64,000 bases of DNA, from positions 106,281,796-106,345,795 of the forward strand of contig NC_081415.1 in NCBI RefSeq assembly GCF_030272615.1, in the 5' to 3' direction. Numbering within the stretch: position 1 is the stretch's first letter; each line of letters starts with the position of its first letter. Made by a program: the position numbers and the translations under genes. Below the pieces are notes generated by a model. That model did no database searches and had not been told where the DNA came from. It saw only the letters and a program-made list of their open reading frames with translations. Shown here piece after piece: positions 45,801 to 56,368 of this stretch. Source of the stretch: Cryptomeria japonica (lineage: Eukaryota; Streptophyta; Pinopsida; Cupressales; Cupressaceae).

Positions 45801-47150
45801 TCTTCCTCCAAGGGAGTTCCTTGCTCTCTTGGATAGTTTCAAGAACCCTGAGATACTCATCAGACCCTTCTCCACTACTTCATCCTCCCTCTTTTGCGTA
45901 TTGGATTTTCTTCCTCTATTATTTTTTGACATCCCTAGTTTCCTAGCTGCAGATTGATTTAGACATCTTGGTTCTATATTTTCCAAAATGTCCTCTCCCA
46001 ACCACTTCTCATTAGTGAGACATAAAACTTGCAAAAAATCACTATCCAAGTTCAAAGCTTTCAATTTTTCTTCAGTTTGCATCTTTCCAACCACCTCTAG
46101 ACTAGAAGTATCCTTTGGTTCTTGTGAAGATCCCACAAACAACATCTCCGACCCCATTTTCATAGTAGGATCCACTTGAATGTTGATATTCTCACTATCA
46201 CATAGAATAGATTTTGATACAATCTGATTGCTTTCAATTCCTCTGGAAGCATTCAAGAAATCGCCCTAGAGGACACCCTGCCATTGTAGAGGCTTGAATG
46301 CGCCAATCATATTGGAGCATTCTCTTCTTTGTAAAATCACATTCTCATTCTCCTTTTCCTTCCCCTTTTTAGTAATTGAATTAGCTACTTTTTGATTTGC
46401 ACTAGGTGATTCTCCTTTCTTGGGAGTCCATGTTAGATTATTGTGTCTCCCCTATTTATAATTACTCTCTCTGTGATCTCTTCTCTGACACTTTAAACCG
46501 AAGAATTTTTCTTCTTCTATTTCCACCTTTTGTACCCAGTGCTCCTTTATCCCACACAAACTTATTTCTTTTGGGATTTTTCTCACCTCTTCTCTCTTCA
46601 TTCTAGCATATACATATAAATCTTCATTTGCTAATTTGGCATCAATTTCAATCAAGGTCCTCAAAGATCTACCAATTTTTACTAAGTACTCTTCAGAACA
46701 ATATTCTATTGGTAAGTTATATAGCTGTATCCAAACTGCTTGATCATATGGTTGACACTCCAGAAGATTGAAATTTGGAGAGCATTTTTGCATATACAGA
46801 GGATCTCCATTCAAATTCAATATTCCATCCTATAGGATTTTTCCTTTCTCTTCCTCTACTACAAAAATAAGTGTGAATTTTTTTTTCGTAAAAAATTAAT
46901 GATACACTTCATTTTCCAAACTTTATCCATCTACCATTTAATGGTGTTTCTATCCTTTCACACTCCAATAAATCCGCAAATGATAGCTGAATCCTCCATT
47001 AATTCTTTGTCAATGATCACTTCTTCAGACAGATTTATGGTTTGCAGGCCCCCATTATCCATAATGTTGCATTCAATGACCTCTCCTAGTTTGAGAATCC
47101 CACAATCTGCATCATTTTTTCCCTCCTCTTCCCTCTACATCTTTTTTTAT
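45798..47150 (-). pseudogene. LINE-D ORF1
   Basis: Pieces in order: an N-terminus near 47.1 kb (LSEEVIIDKELMEDSAIICG), the DUF4283-linked WIQLYNLPIEYCSEEYL block at 46820-46452 with a broken knuckle (LKCQRRDHRESNYK), and the C-terminus at 46256-45798, acidic then basic (NNRGRKSNTQKRE). Frame changes separate the pieces. Confidence 0.7.
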
Positions 47151-47398
47151 TAAATCATAATTTAGGGTTATTACAAAAATTACCATTAATACCTTATTTG
47201 AATATTCAAGAAAGATTCATCAAGGTATGAAGTTCAAGTTCAAGCATTGTCATTTATCAGATTTAGCCTTTCCCTCAAAAGGAAAGCATTCTACTTCAAT
47301 TCAATTCTATTTCAATTTCTTACTTTAACCAAAGATAACATGTATAATTTTTTCTATTTCACTTTCTTACTTTAATTCAAGCATTGTCAAATCAAATC

Positions 47399-47869
47399 TA
47401 GCTGAACTTTGACGGGTCTTCCCGTGGTAACTTGGGTCGGGTGGAAGTGGCTAGTGTGATCAGGAATCCATGTGGTCACCTAATCCTCACTTATGCTGCC
47501 AACCTAGGTGTCCAAACCTCCAGCATGGTGGAAGTGGTGGTCGTGTTCCATGGTCTTGATGTGGCAAGAGAGATGGGTATTTCTAAACTCATTATGGAAG
47601 GTGATTCTCGTAATACCATTATGATGTTAAACAAAAAGGCTCGGCTGGATTGGAAGGCTCGTCCTCTCATCGACAAGTGTCACACCCTCTAACTTACATT
47701 TGATGAAGTTAAATTCTACCCCATGTGATGTGAAGGGAATAGGGTGGCAGATAAATTAGCTAGATTGGGCATGTTGGTTAATACTTTGAAAGTTTGGCTC
47801 CAAATGCATGAAGTACCTCTTGATGCCTATGCCATGATTTCAAATCACATGCACATTAATGATTTGTAA
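47399..47869 (+). pseudogene. Detached plant RNase H (RVT_3) domain
   Basis: On the plus strand, LNFDGSSRGNLG, VIRNPCGHLILTYAANLG, a VEVVVVFHGLDVAREMG helix, IMEGDSRNT and, after two stops, NRVADKLARLG. These are the four acidic-residue blocks of the RNase H domain found at the end of plant LINEs and in related RT sequences, and all four acids are kept. It is on the opposite strand to both flanking elements, so it is a leftover of another insertion. Confidence 0.72.
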
Positions 47870-47949
47870 TCCCAAAGGCTACTTTTTAAGTATTTTATAT
47901 TCTTGCCCTTTCCTTTCTAGGTTGGCTTAGGCGGAAATATTTTATTTCT

Positions 47950-48660
47950 GTGAGTCTATGAAGATAGGAGGAGATTTGAATCCGATTGAACCAGATGAGT
48001 GTTCCAAGTTTAAAAAAAATGGTGATTTGTGGGGCAAGTTTGTCCAGGGAAATATGGACTCTTATGTGGAGGGCATGACTGTGCATGACCCCAAACTCTC
48101 TATTATCTTTGTTTAAGCCTAGAACAACAACATTATGAAGCTTCAAAAAATTACTTTGGAGGTTTCTAAGCAGACCATAGTGAAAGTTACTAGGTTGTCT
48201 TTGGATCGTGTCACCTTCCCTAAAAAACCTAAGGGAAATTACAAGGAGGATTTTGAATTTTTTTTTTGACCTAGTGAAGGGGTCTCCAAATTCCAAAGTG
48301 GCTACAATTGTCAATAGCTCCCAGGTGTTGGAAGGAGGTTTCCTTGGTCTTAATGTAATACTTCACACTCGATGGAAACTCTAGCTCTTCCCTATGATGA
48401 ACCATCTATGCCATGGGGTAAGGATGAACTTCCCTTATCGGGCTTTGTCTTCCTTGACTTAATCTATTTCTAAGGATATTGCTAAAGGAAACCTCCCTTA
48501 CACTAGGGTCTTATTCATAAGCTATATTATTTTGCTTTGGACCAAAAACCCTCGCGTGGGGTCCCTACAATTGTAATTGGGTCAACATTTGATCCTAATT
48601 TTTATGTTGACCTCATTTTGACTTTGTCCAACTCTACCGAAGTGTCCCACGTGAGCCCTA
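47950..48660 (+). pseudogene. Unrecognised decayed ORF
   Basis: A frame from the ATG at 47959 reads MKIGGDLNPIEPDECSKFKK, then GKFVQGNMDSYVEGMTVHDP, KLQKITLEVSKQTIVKVTRL and PKKPKGNYKEDFEFFF, with one or two stops before it breaks at about 48.27 kb. Shifted frames continue to the copia-2 junction. It could be part of a retrotransposon Gag-like protein, but I do not recognise it. Confidence 0.33.
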
Positions 48661-48689
48661 AATTGTCCACTAGAAAAAAATCCCACTGA

Positions 48690-50073
48690 CAAAATAGAGG
48701 TCGTCTTACTGATTTGACAATCTTTGCATAACACACTATCCAGTTTGACAAGTTGGGGTAATCCTCTTACAACACTTGAATTGCTTATCTTAACCAAATT
48801 ATCAAAATTAACATCACAACATCTTTTGTGCCACAACTAACTGTCTTCCATTCTTGCACTGAGATAATTATTAATATTGCTATTTAAATAGAATAAGTTA
48901 CCTCTAGTTTGCTTCCTGGTAGCAATCAATTCACCACTACCTCCAAGAATTTTACCTTTCACCATGCAGGGAGAGTTATTTCCAAATCTAACAACACCTC
49001 CATCAAATTCATTAAGGGTTATGAACTTACTTTTGTCCCAGTCATCTGGTGTGAGCAGCCACTGTCTATAATCAATTCATCACTATTCTGCATATGAGAT
49101 ACTAGTACCTTTTCATCTGACAGCTCCTCCTTCATGGCTACAAACACAATTTCTTCATTGTCATCTTCATCTACTGCAAGATAACAATGTTTCTTGCCCT
49201 TTCCTTTGAATCTTCTAAACTTCTCTTTCTTATCAGTGTTAGGTATGTTAGCAACAATATGATCAATTTTACTACAAGAGAAACACTTCAAAGGTAGCTT
49301 TCCTTTATAATTACCAGTGCCTCAAGTTCCATCACTTGATCTTCATTTTCTTCATTTCCTAGATTACTTCGATGACTTGTCCTGCACTCATGATTTTGAC
49401 ATATATCTTTTCCTTTTCTAGCAGATGAACCGGTAACATAAGCTTTAAAGGAAGATTCAATATATTTTGTCACACTACTGTCAAAACTATTTAATTCAAA
49501 AGTTGTAAGCTTACCAGTGAATGAATCAACACTTACCTTATCCTTTAAAATAGATCTAATTTTTTGGATTGTCGATACTCTTATAGCATACTGAAGTTGA
49601 AGAGTTTTGAGCATTTTACTTACTATTGTATCATCTTCTATTTTACCTCTTGTACTCTTTATGCTTCCAACAACTTCTTTGATTCTCTTACCATAATGTG
49701 CAATATTCTATCCTCTAAGCATTATCATGTCATCAAACTTTCCTCTCAAGCTTTCTTCTTTGGCTCTTTAAACATGCTCATTTCCTCCACAGATAGTCTC
49801 TAACTTTTTCCAAACCTCACTTGTAGTTTCTAATCCTTGAACATCAATATATTCTAAATTAGATAAAGTACATACAATACTGTCAAGGGTTTGCATGTTA
49901 TCTTGTTGCTCTCTGAGTTCATTTGGTGTCAAGGGAGTAGTGGTAGGAGAAACATATGTTGTTTCACCTTGCTTCCAATATTGTGCACCAAGACTTTTGA
50001 TGTAAATCTTCATTTTGTCTTTTGAGATCTTGTAGTTAACCTTGTTGAACTTAGGACCATCTTTCTTCATCAT
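48690..50073 (-). pseudogene. Copia-2 gag-protease remnant
   Basis: The ATG at 50073 opens MMKKDGPKFNKVNYKISKDK, close to copia-1's MMKREGPKFNRDNFKIWKDR. Further pieces are Gag to 49.29 kb, a knuckle KCFSCSKIDHIVANIP (last Cys lost), an intact protease motif IIDSGCSHQMTG at about 49.04 kb, and MWHKRCCDVNFDNLVKIS (GAG-pre-integrase) at 48836. Three frames are needed, so frameshifts as well as stops have accumulated. The sequence ends before integrase. Confidence 0.85.
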
Positions 50074-50133
50074 CTTTATTTCCTCATAATATTTTCCTCA
50101 AGTGGTTAGTCTTTTTGCACACAGAGGACCAAA

Positions 50134-50145
50134 GCTCGGATGCCA
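50134..50145 (-). promoter_or_regulatory. Copia-2 primer-binding site
   Basis: TGGCATCCGAGC on the minus strand, two bases after the LTR end; it resembles the TGGTATCAGAGC initiator-Met site. Confidence 0.7.
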
Positions 50146-50147
50146 AT

Positions 50148-51836
50148 TGTTAATCCTATGAGGATCTAGTTAATACTGAGAAGGGGGGTGAATAAGTATT
50201 AACACAAATTAACACTTTAAATCCAAAATCAAATTAATTTCAAATCTTAAATCTTTTAATAGATATATCAACTTCTTTAATCAAATTTGCTTAACACATT
50301 AATCAAATCTTTTACCTCAAAAATTAATACTTTCAACATTATGCAATCATATCAACTTAATCATTTACCAACTCATTAACCTTATCAATCAGATCAAATA
50401 ATTTCTTAAACAACTTCTTATCAGTACCGGTAACCTCTGATAAACTTCTGATAAAATGTTATAACTGGTTATCTCAAAAATAATGCATGAAATGAAACTT
50501 AAACAAGAACATCACTTGAAAAACATCACACATGAACACCATAAGTTTTTGACATGGAAACCCAAATAGGGAAAAACCACGGCAGGATATGGTACCCACA
50601 AGTATTTTTACTCTTTTGAAGTACGCCCTGTTAGGAGCTTAGCTGTTTTAGGAAGTTAAAATATGCCCCGTTAGGAGAAGACCCTATTAGGAGTAACCCG
50701 GTTAGGGGATTTGCCTAGTAGCCTGGTTAGGAGCTTGATGACCTATTAGGATGAACCTTGTGAGAGGATTTAACACTCTTTTGAGAGCTTCCCTATTAGG
50801 GTACTTAAAATTTTTAGGCCTATTAGGACCTACTCGGTTAAGGGATTTAACCTACTGCAACTGTTAGGAAACAACAGTAAGAAAATGATCTATTTACTTG
50901 CACTTCTTTGATTGCTTGATTAGATCCAATTATACACAACTCTCTACAACTCTCAGGAAGATCTCACACTTCACTTGGATTGCTTAACACTTTCTCTAAG
51001 ACCACCAACATAATGAACATCAACTATGTCATCCTAAATAGCCATCTCAACTAGGTTGGCCACAAATCCCTAATTACATCATGAATTTACAATTCAAATC
51101 ATAAGAGATAATCACAGATCAACATACAGAGCATTACAAAAAATTACAAAGAAATATCAACCGTTGGTTAATCTTAACCCATCACCAAAATTTGATCTGT
51201 GCCAAAGTCAAACCCTCAAAACACTCTAATAAGTGTTTTACTGATTCCCATGAAATTCTTCCTTGAATTGTACCAAAACAATACTTAAATCTTGCACGTG
51301 GGTTGTGTCGTGTTACCAACTTCATGCAAACTCACTGTCGATCATCATCATAACATAAATCATTGTCGGTTTGATGATTTCTTCACTAGTCTTTAAACCC
51401 TACTAAAACCTCAGCAAAACTTCATTAGAAATTTGAAACATGTCTTGTGGAAATCATCACAAGTTTTGATTGTGGTTAGATACACCTTTCCATGATAAAA
51501 GTTCATCATCAAAACCACTAATCACTAATCATTACCAATCTACTGATACAATCAAAATAATTCAGTTTTACCAGTTAAAGTCATATTTCACAGACTTTAG
51601 CTCTCTTTCGGTAAAGCATGTCATCCGATAAACCATGTCATTTAAATGACAAAAAAAAATATCAAGAACATCATTTTGCATCAGTTGCCATCAATGACAA
51701 CACAAATAACTGATCATGTCATCTATTCATAAAATCTCAATGTCTTTATCATAAGTAGAACTCTATCGTTTACTGGTACAATCATCTAGCTTCAACTGCA
51801 ACACCTCATCTGTATCACTTATACCAAATGCCAACA
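50148..51836 (-). repeat. 5' LTR of copia-2, 1689 bp
   Basis: The minus strand starts TGTTGGCATTTGG and ends GGATTAACA, with AT then the primer site following, exactly as in copia-1. The stretch 50.6-50.9 kb holds the degenerate CCTAACAGGG-type array (here inverted). Confidence 0.82.
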
Positions 51837-53050
51837 AGAACTACAACTCATGTTTTCATGGGTGGCTGGCTATGAGCTTCTTTTGAACTTTAATTTATCT
51901 CCTTATAGTTGTCTCCTTTTCATTCTCATGGTCTAATAAAACAATGGGTGTTGTGCTAATATGCTTTCAAAAAGCATATGATTCATCTAACCTTCTATGA
52001 CAATGAAAATCTTCTTTCACTCATTGAGTTTGCGGCACCTCTAGCTCCTCTATGTTTCCTCCAAGTAGTGATCTCAATCTCTCACAAACACTGTTGACCT
52101 AGCTTTGATACCACTATATTGACATGGATGGTTGGACATGAATCGACCACAAATTCATAAATATAGACAAGAAAACCCAAGCACATAATTGTCTATAAAT
52201 CCTCCTCAATTAAACTTGATCAAGATATTTTACAAATCTATAATTACTCCCTAATTTTAGAGCATTATATTTTTCTTCCTCATGATTAATTGATCGACCA
52301 CACATCTAATGACCAAACCATTATGTTATGCCTCGTTAAATATATTTATATAGATGATTTAATATTTATCTCATTCGCGTGTTTCCTCACACCGAACTTT
52401 CACTTATTCACTTTAAATAAAAAAATAATATTTAAAAATGGAATATCACATCACATTTTTCCCTTTGCCATATTTAAAATACAAATAACATAGTTATGTT
52501 TAATTAAACCCAAGCACACAAATTTAGTTTAGTATTACTTGTGTAATTCAATATTAGCATATCAATATTAATTTTCAAATGATGTTATTTTTAACATCTA
52601 GAATTTTAAATTAACACCATTTCAATAGAATATGAATCAATGGAAAATTCTTTACATTCTGATTAATTAAAATGGGATAGGCTTGAACCTTCTATATAAC
52701 CCCTTAAAAGTTTCTACTCGGGGCACATAAGGAGTGTACACCCAACCAAAAACTATAGGAGACCAAAAAATACTAAAACCTAGTAGATGGTCAAGACAAA
52801 ACCACTAAACAAAGAAACAAAAGAGAGACTAAACAACCAACCACCCAAAAAAGACACAAAGAAATGGTCTACTGAGTGGGGGCATTATCATCTTGCCATT
52901 CATGGCATTAAACCTTAACTTTCTCTAAAAAAATAACTTTTTGTTAGAATTTTTTATAGAGGCTAGAGTGACCGAATCCATAGTAGCCTTGATACAAGAG
53001 ATGAGAGGGTTTGATGTCGCAAAAAAGGACCCTAGGTGTCTCTTCCTCTT
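51837..53050 (-). other. Possible LTR end and primer site of another element
   Basis: On the minus strand, GTGGTATCAAAGC at about 52106-52094 resembles a Met-tRNA primer site, with sequence upstream (52.1-52.7 kb) that is AT-rich and holds a TTATATAGAAGG TATA-like word near 52.7 kb. This suggests an LTR interrupted by copia-2, whose LTR begins 258 bases further on. No LTR start or coding part was found. Confidence 0.3.
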
Positions 53051-53079
53051 TTCCTTCCTCTATTCTATCTCCTCCTAGA

Positions 53080-53893
53080 TTGCATGCAAAGAGGTAAAAA
53101 TCTTCATCACCATTTCTTGGCTCAAACTAGTCATTTCCTCTACTTTACTTTTTTAGAGCCTCATGATTTTCCTTCATCTCAACCACATCTTTCCTCTCAT
53201 CTCTCCAAATAATCTTTCCATTAAGAGCCTTAATCTTCTCCAACACATTCTCACATCTTTTCAATTTCCCACCGATGTCATTTGTAACCTTCCAAACCCT
53301 CTTGCCATTTTCATCTAGTGTCCACTTGTCACCATGAGCCTCTACCTTAGCCACCACTTCTAGCATGTTGATATTCTTCTTGGTCACATTCAGCTAGGAG
53401 AGGAGCCAATGAACAATCACATCTTATCTATCAATTTCCCTTGCTAGAGCAAGAGAGTCAATCTTGGGGGTAGAAACATCATGGGCCAATGAAGAGGACT
53501 CTAGTAAGAGGGTGAAGGGGGTTTTCTCCTCAGAATCGGTTGGAGACCAATTTCAACCCATGTCCGAGAAAGAATTAACATCTTAAAAATCCTCTTCCTC
53601 ATTAGAGTCCACCAAATAAATTTCTTTAGAAAGGCTGACAGGGGGATTTTCTACTTGGCCCAACAAATAGGGTTAAACTGGGTAGATACAAGTTTAGTCT
53701 TAGATGAGGAAGCCAAATTGAGGTCAATTTTCAAAATAGGGGATCTAGAAAGATTCACAACTAGGTTAGTGTCCAACATGGGGCTAGAGGAAATCGAAGG
53801 GGTCCCACTAGACAGGGTCAAAGTCAAGTGAAATTTGTAAATCCTCAAGATCAAGCCTTGGTGAAGAGAGAGAGAATTCTTTGTTTTAGCCAT
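53080..53893 (-). pseudogene. Unrecognised ORF with coiled-coil segment
   Basis: The minus strand starts MAKTKNSLSLHQGLILRIYK. A neighbouring frame then carries SDSEEKTPFTLLLESSSLAH and SLALAREIDR, a stop, then VTKKNINMLEVVAKVEAHGD, WTLDENGKRVWKVTNDIGGK and ENVLEKIKALNGKI, with heptad-like spacing. Stops and one frame change make it inactive. It is not linked to any element I recognise and no function can be given. Confidence 0.33.
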
Positions 53894-53899
53894 AACATT

Positions 53900-55690
53900 T
53901 GACTGGGATAAAGAGGAACAAACTCAAAATGGGAAATTCATTTTGATTCCTATATTTAATAAAAAAATTTCGAAGGCCTATATTGTAAAACTTTGGCTTC
54001 TACAAGTTGTTGAACAAGGTAGCATGTAGCAACATCTATATATCTAGGCTTATTTTAAGGCTCGATAATTTGTGTTACACAAATGTTCAATGTGCCATGA
54101 TAAACTCACTTTTCTATGACCTTGTCATAAAATAGACCCATAACACAATAAGTGTAAGGCAAATTACAGTTACTTCATGACACTATTGTTCAAGATGCAA
54201 TATGTTTTGAATATATCAAACCAAGAGAGGCCCGAACCCTTACAAATCCGCAAAGAAATGCAATATGTTCATACCTATATTATTTCAATTTTTAAATGGC
54301 TTCATGAGTTTCCCCTTGTAAAAGTTCCACATATAACTACTATATGACAACACAATCATGCTACTTGTAGCATCAATGACATGACCTCTATTTCATACTC
54401 GTATACTTCTTGAAAATCACCTTCTATTGCAGGTATAGCTCAATTTATGTTAAGAGTGTTGTGCACTTGTCCCCCTAGTATATGAAAGATGTTTTGATAT
54501 TCAGCCAAATTTTGAGATAAAGATAGATGCTATACCACAACATTATCTACACCATATCAAATGCATTCGCTACTTCTCCACTTATGACTGTCTTCAGAAG
54601 CATCAATATCCAAATCAATATTGTTGTCTTCTTCCACACAAATTGACAATTACACATTCAGATTACGTAGAACTTTAGCTGCATAGATTGGAGCAAGATA
54701 GATCTATTTCCTTGAACAGATTGTCTACCAAAAAGTAATTCTGCAACACTTGATGCCTTCTTAGGACTTTCAAGGGATAGTTCAATATATATACAAGGCT
54801 TGCCAAAATAGATCCAATTACTAACATGTCCTCTTTCCTTCGTATTCCTTCGTAAGCATAAAATCAGGAAAATATTTCATTGCCTAAAATAGTGTTGCCA
54901 TTGGCTTCTTCGACATTACCAGTTGCATTCACTTGGTTTCTTAATCTTGCGGCTGTATTTAATACCCACTTGGGCTCTTTACTTAATATACTGTTTCGAT
55001 TCTGATTTTTAAATCCTATTGGTTTTTCGTTTGAATCTTCATCTTCTGCCTTTTTAGTTGTAAGACTGAATGAACAAGCCTATTTTCATTTCTGTTCAGA
55101 AGCCATTACAACATCTACAAGCACTGCTATGCGAATAAAATAGAAATTGTAAATATTTGATAAAGTTGGGAAAATATTTCCTCTAGTAATTCCTCTGATC
55201 TAACTCTCATTTTTTTTGAAAGGGTTTGGTGATTTGATCCTATAAAATAATATGACACCACGCGCAATCAGCAAAAACAGGTACTTTCAGGCAACCCACT
55301 CTAACTTAGAATCAGACTTTGGTGTTTTTTAAAGACCTTTTTCCTAGCCAGAAATACAATACTCTAGAAAACACATCCATAGTTAAGGCTGATTGTAACA
55401 AAGACAGTGAACTACTTGAATACATTGACTTGTCATGGTTGGACTCCCATGTATCAAGCGTAGCATACCACAATTTTACAAGATAGATTGAGATTTATCT
55501 TGAAAAAAATTTGACGGCTTGAGGGGCTACTTAGCACCAAGAGATATAATACACTCATATTGTTAATTATGGGTAGCTTGGACAGTTGTTCGTCCTTACT
55601 CAGAAATAACAACATTAGTTATGGGTAGTTTTGGATAGCTGTTCGTCCTGACCTAGAATTGGAAAATGGTTGTTTTTGTCAAACTAGTAT
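53900..55690. other. Spacer, no gene seen
   Basis: The words GGACAGTTGTTCGTCC and GGATAGCTGTTCGTCC recur 60-70 bases apart at 55.57-55.65 kb. No frame or element end is recognised otherwise. Confidence 0.45.
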
Positions 55691-56264
55691 TGTTAGGATA
55701 AAAACAATTGTTATTTAATAGTGGCTCTTTTTAGGTGACACCTCATAGCCAAAATTAGTTATTGGTTATTGAGTTGTCTTAATCTCAGCGGTTGGTTTGA
55801 ATTAATCTCGGCCGTTGGTTTTCCAACAGAGTAGTATAAAAAGGGGTCATGGGTCATTTGGAAAGCATGAAGTTTTGAGAAGAATTTGCAGTGATAGCAA
55901 ATAGTCTTGCAGTGTTAGCAAGAGGTGCAGTGATAGCATTGATATAGCAGTGGAGGATATCAACAGGAGATATTAGGAGTTTGTCAGAGTTCTGCCAGTA
56001 AGAGGCAAGGAATTCTTTTGTAATTTTTATATTGCTGAAGATTAATATATTTTCCATCTGTAGAACTGGTTTTCCCTTAGGGATTTTTCCAGGAACAATT
56101 GTCCAAAAATATTGTGTCCTTGTGTTGCTTATTTCTTTCCGTATTTTTAGTGAAGTTGTAGTTGTGTTATTTTTCGATATTCAGCTGTAAATTTTTTTTC
56201 AACAGTTAAATAATTTTTATGAGATAGGAGATTAATAATCAGTGACTGCAATAGAATTTCTACA
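55691..56264 (+). repeat. 5' LTR of copia-3, about 574 bp
   Basis: TGTTAGGATA at the start and TTTCTACA at the end, directly followed by the primer site. A TATA box (TATAAAAAGG) lies at 55835-55844. The start is inferred from the TG...CA rule, as no second LTR is available. Confidence 0.68.
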
Positions 56265-56276
56265 TGGTATCAGAGC
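56265..56276 (+). promoter_or_regulatory. Copia-3 primer-binding site
   Basis: TGGTATCAGAGC, the exact plant initiator-Met tRNA complement, immediately after the LTR. Confidence 0.88.
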
Positions 56277-56368
56277 TTTGTTGAGGGTAGAAAAGGTTTA
56301 CCCTAAGCAAAGGAAAGAAATTTGAGTTTGACCTCTTTCAATTTATTGTTTTCCTTTATTTATTTGAG

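Larger units (their letters stand above)
42000..47150 (-). mobile_element. LINE-D: L1-type LINE, decayed but extending past zf-RVT
   Basis: The minus strand carries ORF1 (about 47.15-45.8 kb) and ORF2 (about 45.8-42.2 kb) of a LINE related to LINE-C: the WIQLYNLPIEYCSEEYLVKI block of ORF1 matches LINE-C's WIRLYNLPIEDWSENVL. ORF2 includes endonuclease, RT, the zf-RVT motif and the KERNRRIFSE C-terminal stretch. The exact 3' end and any poly-A tail are unclear (41.96-42.2 kb). Confidence 0.88.
48690..51836 (-). mobile_element. Copia-2: 5' half of a Ty1/copia element
   Basis: On the minus strand: LTR (51836-50148), primer site, gag, knuckle, protease and GAG-pre-integrase, then an abrupt end at about 48.69 kb before the integrase core. 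The second LTR, RT and RNase H are missing. Similarity to copia-1 in Gag and LTR shows the two belong to the same or sister families. Confidence 0.88.
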
